DNA of 64,000 nt from Commensalibacter papalotli (GCF_947179115.1 NZ_CAMXCI010000001.1:496001-560000); one strand, 5' to 3'; counted from the first letter of the stretch, positions 28,217 through 37,809 are shown. Numbers and translations are program-made. The notes: generated by a model not told the origin, from the letters alone.

Positions 28217-28663
28217 ATGTCTCAAATTGCTTTTTATTGGGGGCCTTTAACCGCCATTCATAATATTACCATTGCTTTATGGATTGGCAGTATCTTTTAC
28301 TATGTTTTTGGACTACAATCCTGTCTAAGCCTCTTGGATCCAACACAAAAAAATTCTTTGCAATTGCAAGCTCTGCGAAAATTATTTCAATTTAACTGGA
28401 TTAATGGAATTATAGTATTCGTTACTCAAGGGGTGTTAATTTTTCACAACGACTTTGAGCTCTCTAACATCGCTTGGTCTGCTGGTGCAGCACTCGTTAT
28501 AATTATCATTATGCTTATTTTACAATTTTATGTGTTTACCACCTCTTACAGTAAGGCACGACGTGCGCTTAGACCCAAACCTGAGGTTTTCAGAAAAATT
28601 AACACACCATTAAAACTAATTGTATTTTTAGGTATTCTCAATTTAGTTTTGCTTGTGTTTTAA
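28217..28663 (+). CDS. Small four-helix membrane protein of unknown function
   Basis: The 148-aa protein has four predicted membrane helices (about 12-32, 56-75, 82-105 and 131-147). A conserved-looking His-Asn near the first helix (AIHNITIALWIGSIFYYVFGL) recalls the layout of small CopD-like or DUF-type membrane proteins, but I cannot assign a family. A GGAAA purine run lies just upstream of ATG 28217. It stands alone, divergent from nnr (147 bp to its chosen start), with an inverted repeat after the stop. Confidence 0.75.
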   Translation: MSQIAFYWGPLTAIHNITIALWIGSIFYYVFGLQSCLSLLDPTQKNSLQLQALRKLFQFNWINGIIVFVTQGVLIFHNDFELSNIAWSAGAALVIIIIMLILQFYVFTTSYSKARRALRPKPEVFRKINTPLKLIVFLGILNLVLLVF

Positions 28664-28680
28664 GTAACACTTTAAAAATA

Positions 28681-28716
28681 AATCATTATATCACATATAA
28701 AAACCATATAATGATT
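28681..28716 (+). terminator. Possible terminator after the small membrane protein gene
   Basis: Perfect 11-bp inverted repeat (AATCATTATAT / ATATAATGATT) with a 14-nt loop, 17 bp beyond the stop, followed by an AT-rich but not pure T tract. The stem is AT-rich, so termination is uncertain. Confidence 0.4.
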
Positions 28717-28796
28717 GATTATTTATAGTTATCTTAATATAAGAAGTATCTTATAGTTTCATATTCTTGAAACTTCTTTTCATTTTATTGACATCA

Positions 28797-30242
28797 ATGG
28801 TAGAAACCACTTTGCCTGCTATCCATAAAAAAACAAACAAAAAACAATCAGATACTATTTTAGATACACAAACAATAGAGGTTGAACCTTCTATTCTCTT
28901 TAGTGATCTCGGATTATCAGCTCCTATTATGCAGGCTATCGATGAGATTGGGTATAAGACCCCTACTCTAATACAAGCAAAAGCAATTCCCGTTATTTTA
29001 AAAAAGCAAGATCTTGTTGGCATTGCTCAGACTGGAACGGGGAAAACAGCATCATTTACGCTGCCTATTTTAGAGATCTTAACTAGCAGCAAAGGCAGGG
29101 CAAGAATGCCTCGCGCTTTGATTTTAGAACCCACTAGAGAACTTGCAATTCAAGTTGCTGATAATTTAAAACAATATGGACAACATTTAAAACTTAACCA
29201 TGCTTTATTGGTTGGTGGCGAAAGTATCATAGAGCAAAAAGACATATTAAACCGTGGTGTTGATATTATTATTGCTACACCAGGGCGTTTAATGGATTTG
29301 TTTGACAAAGGTGCAATCCTTTTAAATCAAATCAAAGTATTGGTAATTGACGAAGCAGATCGTATGCTTGATATGGGATTTATCCCTGATGTAGAAAAAA
29401 TAATTTCATATCTCCCTAAAACTAGACAAACCTTACTTTTATCTGCAACAATGTCTCCTGAAATAAAAAAACTAACAGATTCTTTTTTATCTAATCCAAC
29501 AGAAATTACCGTAGCTCCACCATCTTCTGTGGCAACAACCATTGAATCTGGGCTAATTATTGTTCATGAAAAGAAAAAAAGAGACACATTGCGCGAATTA
29601 CTACGTAAAGATAATGTCAAAAATGCCATTATTTTTTGTAACCGAAAACGTGATGTTGATATCCTAACCCGTTCATTAAATCGCCATGGCTTCCAAAGCA
29701 GTGCTCTGCATGGGGATTTAACGCAGCAACTTCGTACAAAAACAATGGAAGAATTTAAGAACGGTGATATTCAATATCTAGTTTGTTCTGATGTGGCAGC
29801 CAGAGGGATTGACATCGATAATTTGTCACATGTGTTTAACTTTGATCTTCCCCGTCATGCAGAAGATTACGTACATCGTATCGGAAGAACAGGACGTGCT
29901 GGACGAACAGGCCACGCTTATAGTATTGCCACTGAAAATGATAAAGAAATCATAGAAGCTATTGAGGCTTTAACTAAAAATCCTATTCCTTTGATTACGT
30001 TAAACACACCAGCGAACATAGAACCAGAACAAAATATTACTAATGAAGTTGATCAAAAGAAAAAGCATATAGATAAAGACGAAACCCAAAAGAAAACAAC
30101 AAAGAAATCACGTTTCAAAAAAGATAAAACAAGCGGTCCTCGTATTCCTTTGTCTCAGGCTATTGTGGATGATAATAATCCCGTTATTGGGTTCGGACAG
30201 TTTGTTCCTGCTTTTATGTTATCTCCTTTTCGTAAACAATAA
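28797..30242 (+). CDS. DEAD-box ATP-dependent RNA helicase (RhlE-like)
   Basis: Unwinds RNA duplexes, likely in ribosome assembly or mRNA decay. In order it has the Q motif region (GYKTPTLIQAKAIPVIL), AQTGTGKTASFTLP (motif I), PTRELAIQV (Ia), TPGRLMD (Ib), VIDEADRMLDMGF (II), LLSATM (III), SDVAARGIDIDNLSHVFNFDLPRHAEDYVHRIGRTGRAG (V-VI). A Lys-rich basic tail follows. The frame opens with a TTG at 28767; I prefer ATG 28797 (MVETTLP, 481 aa). A strong terminator follows. Confidence 0.94.
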   Translation: MVETTLPAIHKKTNKKQSDTILDTQTIEVEPSILFSDLGLSAPIMQAIDEIGYKTPTLIQAKAIPVILKKQDLVGIAQTGTGKTASFTLPILEILTSSKGRARMPRALILEPTRELAIQVADNLKQYGQHLKLNHALLVGGESIIEQKDILNRGVDIIIATPGRLMDLFDKGAILLNQIKVLVIDEADRMLDMGFIPDVEKIISYLPKTRQTLLLSATMSPEIKKLTDSFLSNPTEITVAPPSSVATTIESGLIIVHEKKKRDTLRELLRKDNVKNAIIFCNRKRDVDILTRSLNRHGFQSSALHGDLTQQLRTKTMEEFKNGDIQYLVCSDVAARGIDIDNLSHVFNFDLPRHAEDYVHRIGRTGRAGRTGHAYSIATENDKEIIEAIEALTKNPIPLITLNTPANIEPEQNITNEVDQKKKHIDKDETQKKTTKKSRFKKDKTSGPRIPLSQAIVDDNNPVIGFGQFVPAFMLSPFRKQ

Positions 30243-30248
30243 GTGATA

Positions 30249-30274
30249 GGCTGGAATATGTTCCAGCCTTTTTT
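30249..30274 (+). terminator. Rho-independent terminator after the helicase gene
   Basis: Stem GGCTGGAA / TTCCAGCC with loop TATG and six T residues on the plus strand, 6 bp beyond the stop. It separates the gene from the convergent glycosyltransferase. Confidence 0.9.
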
Positions 30275-31832
30275 ATAGAAACTTATCTATATATCCAGGA
30301 AATAATAATTTTATTTTAGCCTTTTCAATAGGATTGAGGTTTACGATCAGACGCATAAACTCTCTATTTTTATCCTTAGGTAACTGTTGAAATACAGGAT
30401 ATAATTCTTGTAAATTAGTCTGTTCACTCACATTAGCAAGATTCAAATAATCCAACTTTATTCCTTGTGAAACATAGTGGATATCCCAATAACAACAAGC
30501 TGAATGCTGTTCAGATATATCGTAAAAATTGATCTTTTGTGTATTCTGTTGTTCAAAGCCCAACTTTTTAGAGTCGTAAATAGAAAATACGTTATATTTT
30601 TGTTGATTCTCGTCAAATGAAACACGTAAATAATGTTCTAAAGATAATAAATATTGTCCTTCAATACTGAAGGATACAGGATAATATCGCTGATCGAATA
30701 TTGCTGTTAAAACAACCACATTTGGCAAATATGGAAAAACAACACCTAAAACAGGAATTAAAGACTTCATTTCTGCTTCTAGCTCGGTGGTTTGCTTAAG
30801 CTGTTGATTGGTTACAGACACGTACAAATAGTGCTGGTTTGCACCCATCATACTCAATGTAATAGGTATATTTTCCTGGATATTAAATTTCTCTTTGAAA
30901 TACTGATATAATGTAGGCTTTTGCAAGTCAGGATCTTTGGTTTCATAATTAAAGGAATGAAAGGATAAAGCTTCAAGAAAAGGTTTCGTTAGTATTTTTT
31001 CTCTGATCTCTTGGATAATTTGTTGATTGATCTTAGCTATATGTTGCCTTACTTTAGGCATCATCCTTAATGGCTCTACATCCACTGACATTGTATCAAA
31101 ATGAAACCCATATTGTTGCCAGTGACGAAGACTGTCACCCAGATCATCTGTTCTTTTTTTTATACGTCCTACATATTGCTCCATACTACGACAAATATAG
31201 TGCATGACTTTGGCACCATCCCACTCAACATCTTTGTTCGGGCCACGCCATTCAACAGTTTTTCCTTGAACATCAACATATTTTGAAAAATCAATATCAA
31301 ATTGATGTGGATTAATATAATTCATACCTATTTTTTCTGAACGAACAAAACTTTTGACCTGTTGATTATCTCCAAAAAAAAGGTCTGAATGTTCCAAAAA
31401 CACTTCTACAGGAATACCCCTTGGCTGTATTACTTTATTCGCATTTCCATAAATACACCAATTAATTGCAACCCCGTCAGCATTCGGAAATTGTTCGAGG
31501 AAATCTGAAAAACTATTGTGATTATTTAAATAAACATACTCATCAGCATCAAAAAAACCAATCCAATCATATTTTCCCTTCGCCAATTGTGCCGCTTGCA
31601 TAAAAGCATCACGCTGTCTCCAATAAAAATTTGGCTGTTCAATCGGATTTGTTCTTAGGATTTGTATATTATATAATTTTGCTGCTCCTTGAATAATTTC
31701 AAAGGTGCCATCGGTAGAATAATCATCAAATATAAAAAGCTTATCAACACCAAAAGCCTGATACCAAGCAATCCATCCAGCAATATCACTACATTCATTT
31801 TTAACAAATAAAGCTACTGCAACTTTTGTCAT
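30273..31832 (-). CDS. Glycosyltransferase (GT-A fold, GT2/GT92-like)
   Basis: Probable sugar transferase for a surface glycan. The 519-aa protein begins VAVALFVKNECSDIAGWIAWYQAFG, followed by FIFDDYSTDGTFEI (about 32-45) and the metal-binding DxD region WIGFFDADEYVYL (about 90-102), as in family 2-type and DUF23-like bacterial glycosyltransferases. Later residues (NYINPHQFDIDF, about 177-188) also occur in the decayed copy at 52.1-52.6 kb. The C-terminal half, from about residue 300, is not recognised. The donor sugar cannot be inferred. It is monocistronic, convergent with the helicase gene. Confidence 0.85.
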   Translation of the reverse strand: MTKVAVALFVKNECSDIAGWIAWYQAFGVDKLFIFDDYSTDGTFEIIQGAAKLYNIQILRTNPIEQPNFYWRQRDAFMQAAQLAKGKYDWIGFFDADEYVYLNNHNSFSDFLEQFPNADGVAINWCIYGNANKVIQPRGIPVEVFLEHSDLFFGDNQQVKSFVRSEKIGMNYINPHQFDIDFSKYVDVQGKTVEWRGPNKDVEWDGAKVMHYICRSMEQYVGRIKKRTDDLGDSLRHWQQYGFHFDTMSVDVEPLRMMPKVRQHIAKINQQIIQEIREKILTKPFLEALSFHSFNYETKDPDLQKPTLYQYFKEKFNIQENIPITLSMMGANQHYLYVSVTNQQLKQTTELEAEMKSLIPVLGVVFPYLPNVVVLTAIFDQRYYPVSFSIEGQYLLSLEHYLRVSFDENQQKYNVFSIYDSKKLGFEQQNTQKINFYDISEQHSACCYWDIHYVSQGIKLDYLNLANVSEQTNLQELYPVFQQLPKDKNREFMRLIVNLNPIEKAKIKLLFPGYIDKFL

Positions 31833-31887
31833 TAATGAATATTCCTTTAAATTGTATTTTTATTACTTAAACTAACCACTTTTAAAT

Positions 31888-31921
31888 AAAAAAATGGGCA
31901 ATCTTAATTAAAAGATTGCCC
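31888..31921 (-). terminator. Rho-independent terminator of the suf operon
   Basis: Stem GGGCAATCTT / AAGATTGCCC with a short AT-rich loop, followed on the minus strand by seven T residues. It is 30 bp beyond the sufT stop. Confidence 0.9.
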
Positions 31922-31951
31922 TAGTAAGGTAGCATAGAATAAGAAAAAAAA

Positions 31952-32416
31952 TCAGAACATATTTAAGGTTAATCGCGCTTCATCACTCATTCGAGAAATA
32001 TCCCAAGGCGGATCCCAAACAACCTCTACTTGTACTTGGGTAACCCCAGCCACTTTTTCAATAGCTTGTTGAATCATAATTGGTAATTCTTGGGCACTTG
32101 GACAATTAGGAGCTGTTAATGTCATTTCAACGTTAACTCTTCCATCATCATGCAGATCAACTGCATAAATTAATCCTAGTTCGTAAACATTAACAGGAAT
32201 TTCTGGATCATAAACTGTAGAAATTGCATCAATTACTGCATTTTCATTAATCTCACCAGACTCTGTTGTTGTATTTTCACTATTAACCTGTGTGTCTTCT
32301 GGTGTCCATACCTCTACAACAGATTGAGGTTCCGCTTGATTTGTGTTTGGTTGCATATTTTCAGACAAAGAATCAACCTCTTGCAAATTCGTTGATGTTA
32401 TTGAGTTATTTTCCAT
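31952..32416 (-). CDS. sufT: SUF-associated DUF59 (MIP18-family) protein SufT
   Basis: Accessory factor in Fe-S cluster maturation. The DUF59 core starts at about residue 60: AVIDAISTVYDPEIPVNVYELGLIY, VEMTLTAPNCPSAQELP (conserved Cys) and VEVVWDPPWDISRMSDEARL. The first about 55 residues are an acidic, Ser/Thr/Asn-rich, low-complexity extension not found in short family members. It is the last gene of the suf operon, 57 bp after sufS and before a terminator. Confidence 0.92.
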   Translation of the reverse strand: MENNSITSTNLQEVDSLSENMQPNTNQAEPQSVVEVWTPEDTQVNSENTTTESGEINENAVIDAISTVYDPEIPVNVYELGLIYAVDLHDDGRVNVEMTLTAPNCPSAQELPIMIQQAIEKVAGVTQVQVEVVWDPPWDISRMSDEARLTLNMF

Positions 32417-32473
32417 TCAGACACCAATAATAAATAATAATGAGATAATCATAAAACAAGTAAGAAATGAAAT

Positions 32474-33709
32474 TTATTTTATAAACATCTGTTGAACAAG
32501 CTTTAATGTCTCGATAAAGACATCTATTTCTTGAAAATTTGTATAAATACCAAAACTGGCTCTGGCAACACTGGTATGATGTAACCGATGCAATAAAGGC
32601 TCGGCACAATGTGACCCAGCTCTTACAGCAATACCATTTTGATCTAATAAAGTCGCAATATCATGTGCGTGCGCATCATTCATAGTAAATGCAATAACAC
32701 CACCACGCTTTTCAGGATTACCTAAGATAGATATACCTTCAATTGCCTGCATTTTTTCTAGAGCATAATTTACCAGTTGCTCGTCATGATTAATTATGTT
32801 GTCATATCCAATAGACAATACATAATCAATAGCAGCACCCAGCCCTACCACTTCCAGGATAGGCTGTGTTCCAGCTTCAAACCTGACAGGAGGTGGAGCC
32901 CATGTTGATTTTTCAAAAGTAACACGCTCAATCATATCCCCCCCACCCATAAAAGGAGGCATTTGTTCCAAAAGCGTTTTTTTACCCCACAGAATTCCAA
33001 TACCTGTCGGACCATAAAGCTTATGTCCTGTAAAAGTATAAAAATCCACGTCGAGATCTTGGACATTCACTTTTTGATGTACAATACCTTGGCTGCCATC
33101 AATAAGGATCTTTGCCCCATGTTGATGCGCCATTGACGCGATCATTTTAATGGGATTAATCGTTCCCAAAACATTAGACATGTGCGTAATTGCAACTATC
33201 CCAATATCATTTTCAAGCAGAATTTGTTCTAAAGCAATTAAATCCAAGTCACCATGATCAGTAATAGGCGCTACAAATAAGTGCAGCCCCAAGCGATCTC
33301 TGAGCATTTGCCAGGGCACAAGATTAGCGTGATGCTCCATCTCAGAAATGACAACACCCTGCCCTTGACTTAACAAAGAACCAAAAGAGTAAGCAACTAA
33401 ATTAATTGCTTCGGTACTATTTTTAGTAAAAACCACTTCTTCCGCAGAAGACGCTCCCATAAAATCAGCTATTTTTTGACGTACAGCTTCATATTGATCG
33501 GTCATTGCCTCGCTCATCGTATAAACCCCACGATGAACATTGGCATATTGCGTATAAACAGACTTCTGCATTGCTTCAATCACCTGAATAGGTTTTTGTG
33601 CGGATGCGCCACTATCTAAAAATACAAAAGGTTTCCCATTAATCTTTTGCTGTAATATCGGAAAATCATTTCTAATTTTCTCTACGTCAAAACCAACTGA
33701 TTTTTGCAT
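32474..33709 (-). CDS. sufS: Cysteine desulfurase SufS
   Basis: PLP enzyme that mobilises sulfur from cysteine for cluster assembly. The 411-aa protein carries MEHHANLVPWQ (PLP stacking His), the PLP lysine in YTFTGHKLYGPTGIG (near 226), TRASFGIY-type motif ARASFGIYTNFQEID, and the active-site Cys in VRAGSHCAEPLL near 360. Length and motifs match class II (SufS/CsdA) desulfurases. Its start overlaps the sufD stop by one base (TAATG). Confidence 0.97.
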   Translation of the reverse strand: MQKSVGFDVEKIRNDFPILQQKINGKPFVFLDSGASAQKPIQVIEAMQKSVYTQYANVHRGVYTMSEAMTDQYEAVRQKIADFMGASSAEEVVFTKNSTEAINLVAYSFGSLLSQGQGVVISEMEHHANLVPWQMLRDRLGLHLFVAPITDHGDLDLIALEQILLENDIGIVAITHMSNVLGTINPIKMIASMAHQHGAKILIDGSQGIVHQKVNVQDLDVDFYTFTGHKLYGPTGIGILWGKKTLLEQMPPFMGGGDMIERVTFEKSTWAPPPVRFEAGTQPILEVVGLGAAIDYVLSIGYDNIINHDEQLVNYALEKMQAIEGISILGNPEKRGGVIAFTMNDAHAHDIATLLDQNGIAVRAGSHCAEPLLHRLHHTSVARASFGIYTNFQEIDVFIETLKLVQQMFIK

Positions 33710-34989
33710 TATGTAATATCCTCTACGACTTCAACACCTAATTGCTCCTTGAACAAGTCTTTGGCAATAGGATCATGAATTTCTTCAACAGCTTGAGCCA
33801 CAAAAGCATTAATTAAAATCTCTCTGGCCTGATCATAAGGTATTCCTCTGGCCATCAAGAAAAAAAGCTGATCTTCATCCAAAGCTCCGACTGTTGCCCC
33901 ATGCGAGCATTTTACATCATCAGCATAAATCTCTAGTTCAGGTTTTGTATTAATTTCGGCTTGATCAGAAAGTAGTAGCGCCTGATTTTGTTGCTGTGCG
34001 TTTGTTTTTTGAGCTTTTTGGTGCACAAAGACTTTACCTTGAAAAACACCATGACTTTGATCTGACAAAATATTCTTTACATTTTGATCAGATTGACAAT
34101 GCGGCACAAGATGAGAAAAAACAGTGGTTATATCAGCATGTTGTCTATCATGTAAATTTTGTACTGCTTGGAACGAAGCATTACACCATTCACCCTGAAG
34201 ATCCATGTAGACTTCTTGCCTAGAGAACTTAGCACCTTTAGAAATTAAAAACTGTCGATATTTAGCATGATCAGCCAAGGTTACATAGAGATTTGAACAG
34301 TTAAAGCTCTCTAAAGAAGAATTAACTAATTTATTATATTCAAAATTAGCACCAGATCCTACTTTAACTTCACAAACTGGGTTTGTAAAATACTCTCCAC
34401 TTCCAGCGTTCATTTCAATTACAGAAAGTTGAGATTGTTCTTGTAACTCTATATTTAATCGATAATGAAAAGAAGCCAAACCAGATTGATCTCCATATCC
34501 GAGATGAATCAGCAAGATTGTGCCACCGTGTTGGTTTTTTGGAACGTTTAATTGAATGGTTTGCTTGCCCATAGCATAATTAAGAGCAGTTATAACATCT
34601 CTTTGTGGCTGTCCTAAATTACCGTAAACATAATCTTTTAGTTCAAGCTCACAAGCTGAATTATGAAAAAAAGTAGAAAATTCTTCGATAATTTGACCAT
34701 TAGCCAAAATTAAACGCGGTAATTTAAATAAAGCTTCAGAAGCGAAAATATTTTTTTCCAACCATGTTTGAATTTTCTTGTGCTCAACTTGACTAGGCTG
34801 CGTAAAAACATGCTGATTTACCCATCTAAGATCCGTGTATTTCCAAATCTCTGCTCGACGTGTGGGTAAACCATTATCGGTTAAAAAAGCCACTGCATTT
34901 TTTTGATCAGCACTCATCTCTTTTCCCCTTACTTGGGATAAAAGAGATTCAAGCCCTTTCAAATTATGATCTTCTGAATGATTAGGCAT
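33709..34989 (-). CDS. sufD: Fe-S cluster assembly protein SufD
   Basis: Scaffold subunit of the SufBCD complex. It has a right-handed beta-helix core with the C-terminal signature DDVKCSHGATVGALDEDQLFFLMARGI and a helical end. Two starts are possible. ATG 34989 (MPNHSEDHNLKG, 426 aa) has GGAG six bases upstream and overlaps the sufC stop by 8 bp; ATG 35001 would add four residues. I prefer the former. Confidence 0.95.
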   Translation of the reverse strand: MPNHSEDHNLKGLESLLSQVRGKEMSADQKNAVAFLTDNGLPTRRAEIWKYTDLRWVNQHVFTQPSQVEHKKIQTWLEKNIFASEALFKLPRLILANGQIIEEFSTFFHNSACELELKDYVYGNLGQPQRDVITALNYAMGKQTIQLNVPKNQHGGTILLIHLGYGDQSGLASFHYRLNIELQEQSQLSVIEMNAGSGEYFTNPVCEVKVGSGANFEYNKLVNSSLESFNCSNLYVTLADHAKYRQFLISKGAKFSRQEVYMDLQGEWCNASFQAVQNLHDRQHADITTVFSHLVPHCQSDQNVKNILSDQSHGVFQGKVFVHQKAQKTNAQQQNQALLLSDQAEINTKPELEIYADDVKCSHGATVGALDEDQLFFLMARGIPYDQAREILINAFVAQAVEEIHDPIAKDLFKEQLGVEVVEDIT

Positions 34990-35764
34990 CAGCTTCTCCA
35001 ACTAAGCGGCCATATCCTTCTGCTTCTAGTTGACGAGAAAGCTCTGGTCCACCTGTATGAATAATACGTCCTTTGGCCAAGACATGAATATAGTCAGGTT
35101 GAATATGATCAAGTAGTCTTTGATGATGGGTGATAATCAAAGATGAGAACTCAGGAGAACGCAGCCCATTAACCCCCTCAGCAACAATACGCAGCGCATC
35201 AATATCAAGACCACTATCCGTCTCATCTAAAATCGCAAAAGAGGGCTGTAATAATGTCATTTGCAAGACTTCATTACGCTTTTTTTCCCCACCAGAAAAC
35301 CCAACGTTTACATTACGCTTTAACATATCAGTTGAGAAGGAAAGCTTTTTAGAAAGCTCTCTTATCAATTTTAAGAAATTAACAGGATCCAGTTCTTCTT
35401 CACCGCGAGCTTTACGCACTGAATTTACAGAGGTTCTGAGAAAATTGGCATTATTCACACCAGGAAGTTCAATAGGTGCCTGAAATGCCAAGAATAATCC
35501 TGCTGCTGCACGCTCGTCAGGAGACAATGCTAACAAATCTTGTCCTTTAAATGTTACTGATCCTTTGGTTACATTATAACTGGGATGTCCTGACAACACA
35601 TAAGATAAAGTCGATTTTCCAGAACCATTTGGCCCCATAATCACATGGGTTTCTCCTGCAGGAATGGATAAATTAACACCTTTTAAAATTTCTTTACAGC
35701 TATTTTCAGCAGTCTCATCCATTACACAAGCATGTAAATCTCTGATTTCTAAAATATTATTCAT
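34982..35764 (-). CDS. sufC: Fe-S cluster assembly ATPase SufC
   Basis: ABC-type ATPase of the SufBCD scaffold, 260 aa. Walker A GPNGSGKSTLSYVLSG is at about 43-58, the SufC-specific signature NVGFSGGEKKRNEVLQM near 150-166, and Walker B FAILDETDSGLDIDALRIV near 172-190, with the H-loop in LIITHHQRLL. It lies 7 bp after sufB. Confidence 0.97.
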   Translation of the reverse strand: MNNILEIRDLHACVMDETAENSCKEILKGVNLSIPAGETHVIMGPNGSGKSTLSYVLSGHPSYNVTKGSVTFKGQDLLALSPDERAAAGLFLAFQAPIELPGVNNANFLRTSVNSVRKARGEEELDPVNFLKLIRELSKKLSFSTDMLKRNVNVGFSGGEKKRNEVLQMTLLQPSFAILDETDSGLDIDALRIVAEGVNGLRSPEFSSLIITHHQRLLDHIQPDYIHVLAKGRIIHTGGPELSRQLEAEGYGRLVGEADA

Positions 35765-35771
35765 CTTTTAT

Positions 35772-37265
35772 TTACCCTACACTTCCTTCAAGACTAATTT
35801 GTAAAAGCTGTTGTGCTTCAACAGCAAATTCCATTGGAAGTTCTTTTAATACATCTTTACAAAAACCATTAACAATCAGCCCAATCGCTTCTTCTTGCGA
35901 AAGGCCGCGTTGTTGACAATAAAATAACTGTTCTTCAGAGATTTTGGACGTCGTGGCCTCGTGCTCTATTTTGACAGAGCTATTTTGACTTTCAATATAA
36001 GGCACCGTATGGGCACCACATTGATCCCCAATTAACAAACTATCACACTCTGTAAAATTTCGTGCATCTTTGGCTCTGGGCAACATTCTTACCAAACCAC
36101 GATATGTGCTATCGGACTTGCCCGCACTGATTGTCTTGGCCAATATTGTCGAACGTGTGTTACGCCCTATATGGATCATCTTTGTTCCCGTATCGGCTTG
36201 TTGATGACCATTCGTTACCGCAACCGAGTAAAATTCACCAATAGATCCTTCGCCTTGCAAGATACAAGATGGATATTTCCACGTAATAGCAGAACCTGTT
36301 TCTACTTGTGTCCAAGAAATACGGGCGCGATCGCCACGACAAACACCTCTTTTGGTCACAAAATTATAAATACCACCCTTACCGTCTTTATCTCCTGGGT
36401 ACCAATTTTGTACAGTGGAATATTTAATAAAGGCATCTTCCATAGCAACCAGTTCAACCACCGCCGCATGAAGTTGATTTTCATCACGTTGTGGTGCTGT
36501 ACATCCTTCAAGATATGATACTGTCGCTTTATCATCAGCAATAATCAAAGTACGTTCAAACTGTCCCGTGTTCTTAGCATTAATTCGAAAATAAGTTGAT
36601 AATTCCATCGGGCATCTCACCCCTTTTGGAATATAAACAAAAGATCCATCCGTAAAAACAGCAGAGTTTAATGCGGTATAGAAATTATCGCCTTGCGGAA
36701 CGACACTGCCCAAATATTTTTTAACTAACTCTGGATAATCCTTGATCGCCTCAGAAATAGGGCAAAAAATAACACCAGCCTCCGACAACGTTTCTCTAAA
36801 AGTTGTCGCTACAGAAACACTATCAAAAACAGCATCAATAGCAATAGGCGCACGAACATCAGACATTTCCTCTGCCCCTTCAACACCTGCTAAGATAGCA
36901 CGCTCTTTAAGAGGAATCCCGAGTTTTTCATAAGTTCTTAAAAGCTCTGGATCAACTTCATCCAAAGATTTTGGCCCTTTTTTCTTTTTTGGAGCTGCGT
37001 AATAATGTAAATCTTGGAAATCAATATTGGGATGATTAACTTTACCCCAATCAGGGGGCGTCATGGTCAACCACAATCTATAAGCCTTTAAACGCCATTC
37101 CAACATCCATTCCGGTTCTTCTTTACGCACAGAAATTAACCGAATAATATCTTCATTTAATCCTTTAGGAGCCATATCCATTTCAATTTGAGTTTCGAAT
37201 CCCCACTTGTAGGTATTCGTTTCTAATTGTTTTAATAATGCTGGATCCTGAGTTAGTTTGGTCAT
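35772..37265 (-). CDS. sufB: Fe-S cluster assembly protein SufB
   Basis: Main scaffold on which nascent clusters form, 497 aa. Typical features are VVPQGDNFYTALNSAVFTDGSFVYIPKGVRCPMELSTYFRIN, YLEGCTAP (conserved Cys), NFVTKRGVCRG, and the C-terminal IEHEATTSKISEEQLFYCQQRGLS, which pairs with SufD. It follows the Rrf2 regulator by 46 bp, so the operon is rrf2-sufB-sufC-sufD-sufS-sufT. No sufE, sufU or sufA gene is present in the operon. Confidence 0.97.
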   Translation of the reverse strand: MTKLTQDPALLKQLETNTYKWGFETQIEMDMAPKGLNEDIIRLISVRKEEPEWMLEWRLKAYRLWLTMTPPDWGKVNHPNIDFQDLHYYAAPKKKKGPKSLDEVDPELLRTYEKLGIPLKERAILAGVEGAEEMSDVRAPIAIDAVFDSVSVATTFRETLSEAGVIFCPISEAIKDYPELVKKYLGSVVPQGDNFYTALNSAVFTDGSFVYIPKGVRCPMELSTYFRINAKNTGQFERTLIIADDKATVSYLEGCTAPQRDENQLHAAVVELVAMEDAFIKYSTVQNWYPGDKDGKGGIYNFVTKRGVCRGDRARISWTQVETGSAITWKYPSCILQGEGSIGEFYSVAVTNGHQQADTGTKMIHIGRNTRSTILAKTISAGKSDSTYRGLVRMLPRAKDARNFTECDSLLIGDQCGAHTVPYIESQNSSVKIEHEATTSKISEEQLFYCQQRGLSQEEAIGLIVNGFCKDVLKELPMEFAVEAQQLLQISLEGSVG

Positions 37266-37311
37266 TGTATCACTCTTGTTTCTTGAATACTTTTATCTTG
37301 TTTTAATAATT

Positions 37312-37728
37312 TTAACATGAATGAGTCATGGATTTCTTATCTTGCAAATCTGCAATTGTAATATTTTCAAATACATTACGTAACTGAAAACTAATTGCCT
37401 CCCATTTTCCGTATAATTCGCACTCCTCAGCAATTAACCTGCAATTATCTTTATCACAATTTACCAAATCAATGGGGCCTTCAATCGCAACAACGACTTG
37501 TGCAAGTGTTATTTCCTTTAAAGGGAATGATAAACTATAACCGCTTCCTGCGCCCCGACATGATTTAACTAAAGATGCACGTGTCAGCATTTTAAGAACT
37601 TTGGCTACTGTCGGTTCTGGAACACCCGTTTCAGTGGCTAGCACAGACGAGGACGTAGGTTTTTTAAACCTGGAAAGATGTATTAAGAGAATAGTGGCAT
37701 AATCTGTTAATTTTGATATCTTTAGCAT
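37312..37728 (-). CDS. Rrf2-family transcriptional regulator of the suf operon
   Basis: Winged helix-turn-helix regulator. From ATG 37728 the 138-aa protein begins MLKISKLTDYATILLIHLS, the usual start of SUF-linked Rrf2 proteins; the frame itself opens 54 bp earlier. The recognition helix region is GVPEPTVAKVLKML. Three cysteines (CDKDNCRLIAEEC, about 91-103) are positioned as candidate Fe-S cluster ligands, as in IscR. As the first gene of the suf operon behind a palindrome at 37.8 kb, it probably senses cluster status and regulates its own operon. Confidence 0.92.
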   Translation of the reverse strand: MLKISKLTDYATILLIHLSRFKKPTSSSVLATETGVPEPTVAKVLKMLTRASLVKSCRGAGSGYSLSFPLKEITLAQVVVAIEGPIDLVNCDKDNCRLIAEECELYGKWEAISFQLRNVFENITIADLQDKKSMTHSC

Positions 37729-37788
37729 TAGATCATGTTTCAATCTTAAAAATAAACTGAATGACAGTTTAATGTTAAACATCTTTTT

Positions 37789-37809
37789 TATATAGGACTA
37801 CTTTAGTCC
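37789..37809 (-). promoter_or_regulatory. Candidate suf promoter with Rrf2 operator
   Basis: A perfect inverted repeat GGACTA-AAG-TAGTCC (37795-37809) abuts a TATATA/TATAAA -10-like element (37789-37794) on the minus strand, about 60 bp before the Rrf2 start. The palindrome would overlap the -35 to -10 spacer, a common repressor position. Binding by the encoded regulator is inferred from position only. Confidence 0.55.
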
